The position numbers and the translations under genes are program-made. From Alcanivorax limicola (GTDB taxonomy: Bacteria; Pseudomonadota; Gammaproteobacteria; Pseudomonadales; Alcanivoracaceae): a stretch of DNA of 64,000 nt. Shown here in pieces: positions 17,573 to 27,874 of this stretch. Location of the stretch: contig NZ_JAIOUB010000002.1 in assembly GCF_019931215.1 (NCBI RefSeq), forward strand, positions 496,001 through 560,000. Direction: 5' to 3'. Position 1 is the stretch's first letter, and each line of letters starts with the position of its first letter. The notes below the pieces were generated by a model. The model worked only from the letters and a program-made list of their open reading frames with translations, searched no databases and was not told where the DNA came from.

Positions 17573-19561
17573 TCAGAGACGTTGGAGCAGCAGATCGCCA
17601 CTGTCCAGACAGTTCAGCTGCCACCCGGGTGCAACCCAGGTCGTGGCGACAGCCTCGGTGATGATCAGGGGCCCGCTGAGGGGATACAGGGGGTGCCCGG
17701 GAGGTGGCAAGGCGTCCCTGGGCCAGACCGGTGTTGCGCCCGGACCGGCGACTTCCGTGGTGCCGGGCTCGCCCGGCGGCGTCGCGTCCGGTGGCGGCAG
17801 CGACGGCAGGGGCTCTCGCGAGGTTACCTGGACGCGCACGTTGATCCAGGCCACTGGCAGCGTCAGGCGATGGCCGTAGCGGGCCTCGTGCAACTGATGA
17901 AAGGTGGCCTCGGCGGCCTCGGGGTCGCCTTCCCAGGGCACGGTGAGGGGAAACGACTGGCCGCGATAGCAGAGATCCACGCTCACGTGCGTGGCGAGAT
18001 CTGCTTCACGCACGCCCTCGGCGGTCAGTGCAGCGTGCCCGTACTCCTGCAATGTTCTGGCCAGGGCGTCTACGACCTCCGGGTTTGCGTCTGCGGGCAG
18101 GGCCCGGATCAGTTCCCGTTGACGGGGTGAGCGCACCAGGCCCTGGGCGGACAGGACGCCGCTGTTGCGAGGCACCAGGGCCTGACGCATGCCGAGCATG
18201 TCTGCCAGGGCACAGACATGCAGCCCGCCAGCACCGCCAAAGCTCATGAGCACGAAATCCGCCGGGTCATAGCCTTTCTGGATCGAGATGACGCGCAGCG
18301 CCTGGGCCATGTGCTCGTTGGCGAGCGCCAGCACGCCGCGAGCGGCCTCTTCTGCCGAGCAGTCCAGTGCGCGGGCCAGCGTGTCCAGGGCGGCACAGGC
18401 GGCGGCCCGGTCCAGCGCCATATGGCCGCCGAGGGTCTGGCTGGCGGGCAGGTGGCCAAGCACCAGGTTGGCATCAGTCACGGTAACCCGGGTGCCGCCG
18501 CGCCCATAGCAGGCCGGGCCGGGGTCGGCGCCGGCCGATTCCGGGCCCACATGCAGCATACCGGCGGCGTCCACGTAGGCCAGGGAGCCACCGCCGGCGC
18601 CGATGGTATGCATGTCCACCATCGGCACGGCGACCGGCCAGTGGCCGATGCGGCCTTCCAGGGTCAGACGGAAGCCGTGATCCAGCAGGGCCACATCCGT
18701 GGAGGTGCCGCCCATGTCGAAGGTCATCAGGCGGGGCATGTTCAGTTGCTCACCAATGGCCCTGGCGGCGTTGAGACCACCGGCAGGGCCGGACAGCAGC
18801 AGGTTTACGGCGCGCCGTGCGGCGGCATCCAGCGACAGGGTGCCGCCGCTGGACTGCATGATGCTGACCCGACTCGGCGCCGCGCCCTTGCCCAGACGGT
18901 CGAGGTAATCTGCGACGCCGGGGCCCAGCCAGGCGTTGAGCCAGGTGGCGAGGCCGCGTTCGTATTCCCCGGTCAGCGGCAGCACCTCGGCGGAGCGGCA
19001 GATAAACACGTCGCTGTCTGCCAGTGCGGCGCGCAGGGCGTCTTCAAGCGCTTCTTCATGGGCGGGGTTGAGATAGCTGAACAGCAGGCTGATCGCCACG
19101 GCCTCCGGTTTCAGGGCCTGTACGCGCGCCACCAGCTCGGCGACAGCCTGCGGGTCCAGCGGGCGGATTTCCTTGCCCCGGGCGTCCAGACGGCTGGGCA
19201 CGCCAAGAATGTGCTGGCGCTGCAGGGGCTCCGGCACGGCCGTGGGGGTGAGATCATAGAGCGCCTGACGTGTCTGGCGGCCAATGAGCAGCACGTCTTC
19301 CAGCCCCTCGTTGGTGATCATCAGGGTGCGGGCACCCTTGCCTTCCAGTGCGGCATTGGTGGCAACGGTGGTGCCATGCACGATGACCAACTCGCCAGCA
19401 GCCAGCGCGGCCGAAAGACCCAGCTCCTCGATACCGCGGAAGATCGCCTGCTCCGGTGCCCCGGGCGTTGACAGCACTTTATGGATGCGTTGGCTATTGT
19501 CGCCAAGCACGACGAAATCGGTGAAGGTGCCACCGGTATCGACACCGAGCCAGCATGTCAT
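17573..19561 (-). CDS. Hydantoinase/5-oxoprolinase A-type subunit (HyuA), solitary
   Basis: ATP-dependent cyclic-amide hydrolase family. The 662-residue product begins MTCWLGVDTGGTFTDFVVLG, the ASKHA phosphate loop of HyuA, followed by VVHGTTVATNAALEGKGA and MQSSGGTLSLDAAARRAV; MTFDMGGTSTDVALL and IGAGGGSLAYVD are the second phosphate and adenosine regions. I start at ATG 19561; the frame stays open 287 codons further but runs antisense through mutM. The usual HyuB partner (about 500-600 residues) is not adjacent, and the protein is much shorter than the fused eukaryotic 5-oxoprolinase. Substrate unknown. Confidence 0.87.
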   Translation of the reverse strand: MTCWLGVDTGGTFTDFVVLGDNSQRIHKVLSTPGAPEQAIFRGIEELGLSAALAAGELVIVHGTTVATNAALEGKGARTLMITNEGLEDVLLIGRQTRQALYDLTPTAVPEPLQRQHILGVPSRLDARGKEIRPLDPQAVAELVARVQALKPEAVAISLLFSYLNPAHEEALEDALRAALADSDVFICRSAEVLPLTGEYERGLATWLNAWLGPGVADYLDRLGKGAAPSRVSIMQSSGGTLSLDAAARRAVNLLLSGPAGGLNAARAIGEQLNMPRLMTFDMGGTSTDVALLDHGFRLTLEGRIGHWPVAVPMVDMHTIGAGGGSLAYVDAAGMLHVGPESAGADPGPACYGRGGTRVTVTDANLVLGHLPASQTLGGHMALDRAAACAALDTLARALDCSAEEAARGVLALANEHMAQALRVISIQKGYDPADFVLMSFGGAGGLHVCALADMLGMRQALVPRNSGVLSAQGLVRSPRQRELIRALPADANPEVVDALARTLQEYGHAALTAEGVREADLATHVSVDLCYRGQSFPLTVPWEGDPEAAEATFHQLHEARYGHRLTLPVAWINVRVQVTSREPLPSLPPPDATPPGEPGTTEVAGPGATPVWPRDALPPPGHPLYPLSGPLIITEAVATTWVAPGWQLNCLDSGDLLLQRL

Positions 19562-19610
19562 GACGCAGAACCCTGCAAATTTATGGTGCGAGCAGGCTAC
19601 CATGTTGGCG

Positions 19611-19640
19611 AGAACTTGAAAGAACCTGAGAGAACCTGAA
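19611..19640 (+). repeat. 10-bp tandem triplication upstream of mutM
   Basis: AGAACTTGAA, AGAACCTGAG and AGAACCTGAA follow each other directly (consensus AGAACYTGAR), ending 14 bases before the mutM ATG. The repeat lies in the 5' untranslated region between the divergent hyuA and mutM genes. Confidence 0.88.
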
Positions 19641-19654
19641 AAGAGACGTTCACC

Positions 19655-20464
19655 ATGCCCGAACTTCCGGAAGTCGAGACCACCCGGCGCGGTATCACGC
19701 CACACCTGCGCGATCGTCACATCGCCAGCGTGGTATTGCGCCAGCGCCAACTGCGCTGGCCGGTACCGGATGAGGTCGCCGGGTTGCGCGATGCGGCGGT
19801 CGCCGCCGTGACCCGGCGGGCCAAGTTCCTGCTGGTGGATTTGCCCGGCGGACAGATGCTGATGCACCTGGGCATGTCCGGGACCCTGCGCGTGCTGCCA
19901 GCGAATACGCCACCCGGCAAACACGATCATGCGGATTTCCTGCTCGACAGCGGCCGCATCCTGCGCTTCAACGACCCCCGTCGCTTTGGCGCCCTGTTGT
20001 GGACGGCCACGCCGGGCGCGCATCCGCTGCTGGATCACCTGGGCCCTGAGCCGCTGGGGCCGGACTTCGACGGCGCCCTGCTCTACCGGCGCTCGCGCGG
20101 CCGCAAGCAGAGCATCAAGACTTTCATTATGGATAATCGCACGGTCGTCGGGGTGGGCAATATCTATGCGCAGGAAAGCCTGTTTCTGGCGGGCATCCAT
20201 CCGTCGCGCCCCGCAGGGCGCGTCAGCGCCGCGCGCTACGACCGCCTGGCAATGGCGATACGGGATGTCCTGACCCGCGCCATTGCGGCGGGCGGCACGA
20301 CGTTGCGTGATTTCAGCAGTGCCGAGGGCAAACCGGGTTACTTCAGCCAGGCGCTGGCGGTGTATGGCCGTGACGGGCTGCCCTGTCAGCGTTGTGGTGC
20401 GGTATTGCGGCTGGCGCGCCACGGACAGCGCAGCACGACCTACTGCGCCGTCTGTCAGACGTGA
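19655..20464 (+). CDS. mutM: Formamidopyrimidine-DNA glycosylase
   Basis: Removes 8-oxoguanine and formamidopyrimidines and nicks the abasic site. The 269-residue protein starts with the catalytic PELPEVETTRRG (Pro2 nucleophile after Met removal, Glu3), contains the H2TH region and IYAQESLFLAGIHPSRPAG, and ends with the four-cysteine zinc finger C-x2-C-x16-C-x2-C (CQRCG...CAVCQ). Length is normal. Divergent from hyuA. Confidence 0.97.
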   Translation: MPELPEVETTRRGITPHLRDRHIASVVLRQRQLRWPVPDEVAGLRDAAVAAVTRRAKFLLVDLPGGQMLMHLGMSGTLRVLPANTPPGKHDHADFLLDSGRILRFNDPRRFGALLWTATPGAHPLLDHLGPEPLGPDFDGALLYRRSRGRKQSIKTFIMDNRTVVGVGNIYAQESLFLAGIHPSRPAGRVSAARYDRLAMAIRDVLTRAIAAGGTTLRDFSSAEGKPGYFSQALAVYGRDGLPCQRCGAVLRLARHGQRSTTYCAVCQT

Positions 20465-20632
20465 GGTGCGCCTGACAGAGCGCTAAGCCGGTTTTCGGGG
20501 GTTCAGTTGCCGGTTTCACACCAAAGGTGTAGATTGTGACGCAATTGCCTGTATATTAACCACTTAGCTGACACACTGATGGCAGCACATTAACTATAAC
20601 AAGCATTTAACAGACTTTAAGAGGGATTGATC

Positions 20633-20992
20633 ATGCAGCGAGCCAAGCGCCCGGTCCTCTCCGGCATTCTTGCCGCCTCCCTGATCATGGTGGGAATGGC
20701 GCCGATGACGGGGCAGGCGAGCAGCGTTTACGCCGAGGAACGCCCCGGCGAGCTGGCCACCATCGGTGATGCGATTTTCGTGCGTCCTGTCATGGTGGTT
20801 GTCACCGGACTGGGGTTGGTGGCTTTCACTGCATCACTGCCCTTCAGTGCACTGGGCGGTAACGTGGACGAAGCGGGCGAGCGTCTGGTGAAAGCGCCGG
20901 CACGGTCCACCTTCCTGCGCTGCCTGGGCTGCACACCGGCGCAACATGAACAGCGTCGCGCGGAACGCCGTACTGAACGCGCCAACAGATAA
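20633..20992 (+). CDS. Small exported hypothetical protein
   Basis: About 119 residues. A signal peptide (PVLSGILAASLIMVGMAPMTGQAS) is followed by a short polar segment, a hydrophobic helix FVRPVMVVVTGLGLVAFTASLPF (about 50-72), and a basic C-terminal tail with a CLGC pair and ERRAERRTERANR. It could be a periplasmic or inner-membrane protein; I do not recognise a characterised family. ATG 20633 follows GAGGGATTGATC; a TTG at 20627 in the same frame is less likely. Preceded by about 170 bases of intergenic sequence with TATATT at about 20552, a possible -10 box. Confidence 0.72.
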   Translation: MQRAKRPVLSGILAASLIMVGMAPMTGQASSVYAEERPGELATIGDAIFVRPVMVVVTGLGLVAFTASLPFSALGGNVDEAGERLVKAPARSTFLRCLGCTPAQHEQRRAERRTERANR

Positions 20993-21019
20993 GTCATGTT
21001 TGTGTCGGGAGACTCGATA

Positions 21020-21565
21020 ATGAAAAAAACAGGCGCAATACTGCTTTCCGGAATGTTGCTGGCAACCGGTGCAGCCGCGCATGCAGAGCAGCGTATGCAG
21101 GGCTATGTCGGTATCAGTTACGCGGAGCTCGAACAATACGACCGCTTCTTCGGTCAGGACCGCTATGACACCGGTGAAGTCTTTGCCCGTATCGGCGGCC
21201 ATCTCAACGAGATTTTCACTTCCGAGCTGCGAATCGGCACCACGCTGAATGACAAAAGCGGCACGTCACCGGTAGGTGTGCGTGATTATCGCCATGACTA
21301 CATCATCACGATGATGCTGCAGGCGGGTTATCAAGTGGGCATTTTTCGCCCCTATGTCGGTGCAGGGTATTCCTATGTGCGCGAACGCGTAACACTGGTA
21401 GGTGGCGGCGAAGTGACCGGCTCCTTTGACGACACCACCGTGGCAGGCGGCGTCGATATTTATCTTGGTGATCGCCTGGGCCTGAACCTGGAATTCACAC
21501 AATACTACGACACGAACACGCTGCGTCTGAAAGGGCCCTCTGCGGGGCTGATCTGGCGCTTCTGA
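21020..21565 (+). CDS. Outer-membrane beta-barrel protein
   Basis: The 181-residue product has a signal peptide (MKKTGAILLSGMLLATGAAAHA) then alternating amphipathic strands (GYVGISYAELE, FARIGGHLNE, TSELRIGTTLN, FRPYVGAGYSYVRE, DIYLGDRLGLNLEFTQY) and a C-terminal GLIWRF ending in Phe, the outer-membrane insertion signature. It resembles the OmpA-like/porin-family 8-stranded barrels. ATG 21020 chosen for its GGGAGA and the signal peptide. Confidence 0.85.
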   Translation: MKKTGAILLSGMLLATGAAAHAEQRMQGYVGISYAELEQYDRFFGQDRYDTGEVFARIGGHLNEIFTSELRIGTTLNDKSGTSPVGVRDYRHDYIITMMLQAGYQVGIFRPYVGAGYSYVRERVTLVGGGEVTGSFDDTTVAGGVDIYLGDRLGLNLEFTQYYDTNTLRLKGPSAGLIWRF

Positions 21566-21602
21566 CAAGGAAAAAAACAGAAAAACCTATCGGGGGTAAG
21601 CG

Positions 21603-23303
21603 GTGAAGGGGACAGGATATTTTTGCGTCGCGCTGGCAGCGCTGCTCGTGGGTTGCGGTGGTTCATCCAGTGGTGGCGGGGGCGTCACCTTTGCGCGTCC
21701 GGCGGTTCAGGCCTCAGGTCTGAACCCGGGGCAGACAGTGAGTGTCAGTCTCAACGGCGGGCAGGTGATCACCTTCACGAGCGACGGGCGTCAGGCATTC
21801 AGCGAGCAGTTGGCGAACGGGGACCGTTACAATCTGGCGATTACCGCGACTTCAGGGGGCGCTGATTGCCGATTCAGTAATGGCCAGTTGACGATTTCAC
21901 GCACCACCGTTACCCAGGATACTCCGCTGACCTGTGGCGAGCCTGATCCTGGCGACCCGACTGACCCCACGGACCCGACTGACCCGGTGACGCCGACGGA
22001 TCCCGACGGTGGAACGGGAGAACTGCGCCTTCTTATGGCGGCAGGTGCAGAGCCCTCCATGGTGTCCATGGCAATCCGTGTCGTGCGAGACAGTGGGCCT
22101 TACACCGGACCGATGAGTGCTTCTGACTTGCGCGTGCTGCGTGACGGGCTGGATGTGGCCGGAGGGGGCGAAGAGCATCTGCATCTGGAGTCCGATCCGG
22201 AAAAGCAGCGCGTCATCATCACGCATACGGACGCCAGTGAAAGCATGCGTCTGCACATTCCCGCGATTCAGAACGCTTTGCTGGATCTGCGCGCCTACAC
22301 CCAGGGCGATTTCGATCATCGTCATTACTTTGCCGTGTTCGACAAAGGGCCAGAGACACGTTACATCTATCCGGCGGCCAATGATCTGACTGCAGACGCG
22401 TACCTGAATGGTGTGCTGCGCTACTACCTGCCTCCCGGTGGTGCTTATGAGCCAGGCTCTGATCTGAATAGTGCGATCATGAACGCGGCCTCCAGTTCCG
22501 GGGATACCGTGTCACCGGTGCACTACCAGACGCGTGATGCTGTGGTGATCACGGACGGTCAACACATGGCTGGCTCACTGGATGTGCAGGCTTTGCAACA
22601 GCGGCTTGTGGGCAGACGGGTCACCCTGGTCGGGTATGGTCCGGATGCGGACATGGCTGCGCTCAGGCTGATTGATCCGAATGCCGTCCATGTTTCCAGT
22701 GAAGCGGGTCTGATCGGCGTGCTGCGCGGTCTGGCTGATGCGCAAAATCAACGCGTGCAAGGGATTCGTCTGGTTCACCATGTTGTTGCGGAGACACAGC
22801 GCGCTGACAGTGAAACCTATTCACTGGAGTTGCTCGGCGGGTTGTGCACGACGACGACGGCGGACTGTTCCGCCAGCGCTACGGTGAGTGGTGCCGTCGG
22901 GACTAACAGAGGGACGCTGGTGAAGGCCGGTAATCGCGCACCCTTCAAAGGGGAGCTCACCAAGATCAAAGCGCTGCGCTGGGTTGATAACTGGCTCGGC
23001 GAATCCTGCCCTGGTACGGGTGAGTACGTATGGGCGATACGCACCGGGGAAGACGAGTTTACCCCCATCACGGAGGTTGCCGACTTCGAGGTGTACGATG
23101 CGGATGGCAACCTGGAGCACGAAGGGACAGCAGAAGAGCGTCATGTTTTCGCCCGGACGCCGCAAAGTGAGTATCTGCTGATGCGCCCGGGGCGTCAGGG
23201 CAATGTTGAGCTCTATGTCTCAGAGGGGGGGCAATTTCTGCTCCCGGGTTGCCGCTCAAGCGTGACCATTAATGCGCAGAAAGCGGATCCCTTCCAGGGG
23301 TAA
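21603..23303 (+). CDS. Lipoprotein with von Willebrand factor A domain
   Basis: 566 residues from a GTG preceded by GGGGGTAA. A lipobox LVGC puts the lipidated Cys at 18, followed by a Gly/Ser linker. Residues 28-112 look like a small beta domain with two cysteines; 113-137 are a PTDPTDPTDPVTP-type repeat linker; then a VWA domain with a full MIDAS motif D210-A-S-E-S214 and a second acidic strand AVVITDGQH. The C-terminal part (about 420-566) has several cysteines (GGLCTTTTADC, ESCPGTG, PGCRSS). Probably surface-exposed adhesion or protein-binding; ligand unknown. It overlaps the convergent ggt gene by 35 bases. Confidence 0.8.
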   Translation: MKGTGYFCVALAALLVGCGGSSSGGGGVTFARPAVQASGLNPGQTVSVSLNGGQVITFTSDGRQAFSEQLANGDRYNLAITATSGGADCRFSNGQLTISRTTVTQDTPLTCGEPDPGDPTDPTDPTDPVTPTDPDGGTGELRLLMAAGAEPSMVSMAIRVVRDSGPYTGPMSASDLRVLRDGLDVAGGGEEHLHLESDPEKQRVIITHTDASESMRLHIPAIQNALLDLRAYTQGDFDHRHYFAVFDKGPETRYIYPAANDLTADAYLNGVLRYYLPPGGAYEPGSDLNSAIMNAASSSGDTVSPVHYQTRDAVVITDGQHMAGSLDVQALQQRLVGRRVTLVGYGPDADMAALRLIDPNAVHVSSEAGLIGVLRGLADAQNQRVQGIRLVHHVVAETQRADSETYSLELLGGLCTTTTADCSASATVSGAVGTNRGTLVKAGNRAPFKGELTKIKALRWVDNWLGESCPGTGEYVWAIRTGEDEFTPITEVADFEVYDADGNLEHEGTAEERHVFARTPQSEYLLMRPGRQGNVELYVSEGGQFLLPGCRSSVTINAQKADPFQG

Positions 23304-25014
23304 TCGCAGAAGCCCCCTCACCGCGTGGATCGGAGGCTGCCGAGACAGCACCCGATTCACGATGCCAGTGAATGGCATGCATGTCCCCATAGCCGCGGCC
23401 CACGGATTCCAGTGTGTGGCCGCGCACTTCCAGTTCTTTCGCCAGCGGCGAGTCCATTACCTCGGGTTCCACCTGCACGACGTCGGGTAGATACTGATGG
23501 TGGTAGCGCGGCGTGCTGACCCAGGCCGCCACGGGTTCCCCCGCCAGGGCTTGTTGAATGCCCAGCAACACCATCGTGATGATTCGACTGCCGCCCGGCG
23601 TGCCGAGGATGGCGACCTGATCATCCCATTCCACGAATGTTGGCGTCATGGATGACAACGGGCGCTTGCCTGGCGCAATGGCATTGGCTTCGCTGCCCAC
23701 CAGGCCGTAGGCATTGGGCTTGCCCGGTTTGGCAGAGAAGTCGTCCATTTCGTTGTTCAGCAGAATTCCGGTGCCGGGCACAGTGAAACCGGAGCCAAAC
23801 GGCAGGTTGATGCTGAGGGTGGCGGCCACCCGGTTGCCTTGCGCATCAATAATCGAAAAGTGTGTGGTGTGTGGCCCCTCGGGCTGATCCACAGGCTGTC
23901 CCAGTTCGGCGCTGGGGGTGGGCTGATCCAGACGGATGCTGCGGGCCAGGTCGCGGGCATGGTCCTGGCTGAGCAGGCGCTGCACGGGAATGTCGACGAA
24001 GTCCGGGTCGCCCAGATGGACGGCGCGATCGTAGTAGGCACGGCGCATGGCCTCGACGTTCAGGTGCGGTAGTAGCGCGGGGTCGATGTCACCGTCATTG
24101 AACTCCGCCAGGATGTTGAATATCTGCGCCAGCACGATACCGCCGGAAGATGGCGGCGGCGCGGAGACGATGCGGGCACCACGAAATTCGCTGACAAGGG
24201 GCTCGCGTTCAATAACCCGGTAATCCTTCAGATCCTGCAGATCCCAGATGCCGCCGGCAGCGCGCACGGCGCGCACTAGCTGCTGCGCCACCGGACCTTC
24301 GTAGAACCCGGCGTGGCCCTCTCGCCCGAGTTGGATCATCACGCGCGCGAGATCCGGCTGGCGAATGATGTGGCCCAGCGGCGGCACTTCGCCTTCATGC
24401 AGGAAAATGTCACGGGTGGGCGCAAAGTCCTGCATGGCACTTTCCCGGAAACCGGCGAGCATGCGGTAACGGGCGCTGACCTCGAAGCCTTCTTCTGCCA
24501 GTTGAATGGCCGGGGCCAGCGAGATGCTGAGCGGCAAGGCGCCATACTGTTCGGCCAGGTGTGCCAGTGCAGCGGCCTGCCCTGGAATGGCGGCCGCTGT
24601 GGGGCCGTTGATGGCATGGCCGCGTACCACATCGCCGTGGCTGTCCAGGTACATGTCCGCGCTGGCCCGGCCCGGTGCTCTCTCGCGGGCGTCCAGCATG
24701 GTCTGATAGCCGTCCTCGGCGCGGTGCAGGAGCCAGAAGCCACCGCCGCCCAGGCCGGAGCCGGCGGGCTCGACAACCCCCAGTGCAGCGGCGACGGCGA
24801 TGGCGGCATCGAAAGCATTGCCGCCCAGGGACAGTATTGTCAGGCCGGCTTCTGTGGCCAGGGGATGTGCGCTGGCGATGGCGGCCGGATGTGTTTCCTG
24901 CGCGGAGGCGGTCGCAGTAAGGGGCGTGGTGGCCAGCCCCGTGGCGGAGAATGCCAGTAACAGCAGCAGGCACCTGCGCGTGACGGTGCGGCGAAAGAGA
25001 AGGATTTCAGCCAT
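23269..25014 (-). CDS. ggt: Gamma-glutamyltranspeptidase
   Basis: Periplasmic Ntn-hydrolase cleaving gamma-glutamyl bonds of glutathione. 581 residues with a signal peptide (CLLLLLAFSATGLATTPLTATASA), the large-chain features GGNAFDAAIAVAAALGVVEP and GGGGFWLL, and autoprocessing at the TTHFS motif: Thr383 becomes the N-terminal nucleophile of the small chain. Conserved SSMTPTFV and GTPGGSRI loops follow. The 3' end overlaps the VWA lipoprotein gene tail to tail. coaD lies 18 bases upstream on the same strand. Confidence 0.95.
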   Translation of the reverse strand: MAEILLFRRTVTRRCLLLLLAFSATGLATTPLTATASAQETHPAAIASAHPLATEAGLTILSLGGNAFDAAIAVAAALGVVEPAGSGLGGGGFWLLHRAEDGYQTMLDARERAPGRASADMYLDSHGDVVRGHAINGPTAAAIPGQAAALAHLAEQYGALPLSISLAPAIQLAEEGFEVSARYRMLAGFRESAMQDFAPTRDIFLHEGEVPPLGHIIRQPDLARVMIQLGREGHAGFYEGPVAQQLVRAVRAAGGIWDLQDLKDYRVIEREPLVSEFRGARIVSAPPPSSGGIVLAQIFNILAEFNDGDIDPALLPHLNVEAMRRAYYDRAVHLGDPDFVDIPVQRLLSQDHARDLARSIRLDQPTPSAELGQPVDQPEGPHTTHFSIIDAQGNRVAATLSINLPFGSGFTVPGTGILLNNEMDDFSAKPGKPNAYGLVGSEANAIAPGKRPLSSMTPTFVEWDDQVAILGTPGGSRIITMVLLGIQQALAGEPVAAWVSTPRYHHQYLPDVVQVEPEVMDSPLAKELEVRGHTLESVGRGYGDMHAIHWHRESGAVSAASDPRGEGASAITPGRDPLSAH

Positions 25015-25032
25015 GGCGTCGACTCCTGACAG

Positions 25033-27309
<2,277 letters not shown>

Positions 27310-27313
<4 letters not shown>

Positions 27314-27867
27314 GCGGCAAGTACCTTCTTCGGTGGTCCGGGATAGCCGGTACTGCGGGCGCCCTCTTCCGTGAGATACCAGGCCCACAGCAGCGGCTGG
27401 CTGATGGCCCGCAGGGAAAGGCGTGAGAGTTCGTAGTTGCGCTGCTGCCACTGCGTGACCGTCTCGGTCAGCTCGGCCGTGCTCTGGTTACCGAAATGAC
27501 GCCAGCTGCCGGTGAAGAACCGGCGCATGGGAGCGACTTGCAGCGCATCCAGTAGCTGGTGCAGATCGGCAATGGCGCCCGGCGCAGCGGAATCGAGCAA
27601 TTGATCCATGCCGTGCAGGGTGTGTTCGATATTGTCATCAGTGGGATCGAAAGCACCGACCAGCAGTACCGGCACCAGTGGGCGCAGCAGTGTCAGGTCG
27701 GCATCCCGCAGTTGGCGATAGCCGCTGGCGGGCGTGGTGTTGCTGGCGCAGCCGCTGACTGTGGCCAGGGTGGCGCCGGAGGCGACCACCGCTGAACCGA
27801 TCAGGCCGAAGCGAATAAACGCGCGCCGGCTTTCATTGGCCGGGGCTTGCCCGGCGATGTTGTTCAT
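27310..27867 (-). CDS. Tat-signal small partner subunit of the GMC oxidoreductase
   Basis: 185 residues with a twin-arginine signal (ESRRAFIRFGLIGSAVVASGA) and a Cys in VSGCAS that could serve as a lipobox. The mature part resembles the small subunits (gluconate 2-dehydrogenase gamma-like) that accompany GMC dehydrogenases, with conserved LRPLVPVLL and LDALQVAPMRRFFTG segments. If it is exported while binding the oxidoreductase, it could carry the enzyme to the periplasm. Translationally coupled to the GMC gene by a 4-base overlap. Confidence 0.75.
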
Positions 27868-27874
27868 GCGTGCC

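Noticed and set aside
18218-19471. A 417-codon open frame on the + strand opposite hyuA
   Set aside because: Shadow of a conserved gene; Gly/His/Gln-rich translation typical of an antisense frame.
19562-20422. N-terminal extension of HyuA through the mutM region
   Set aside because: The family start is at MTCWLGVDTGGTF; the extension is antisense to mutM and has no similarity to HyuA.
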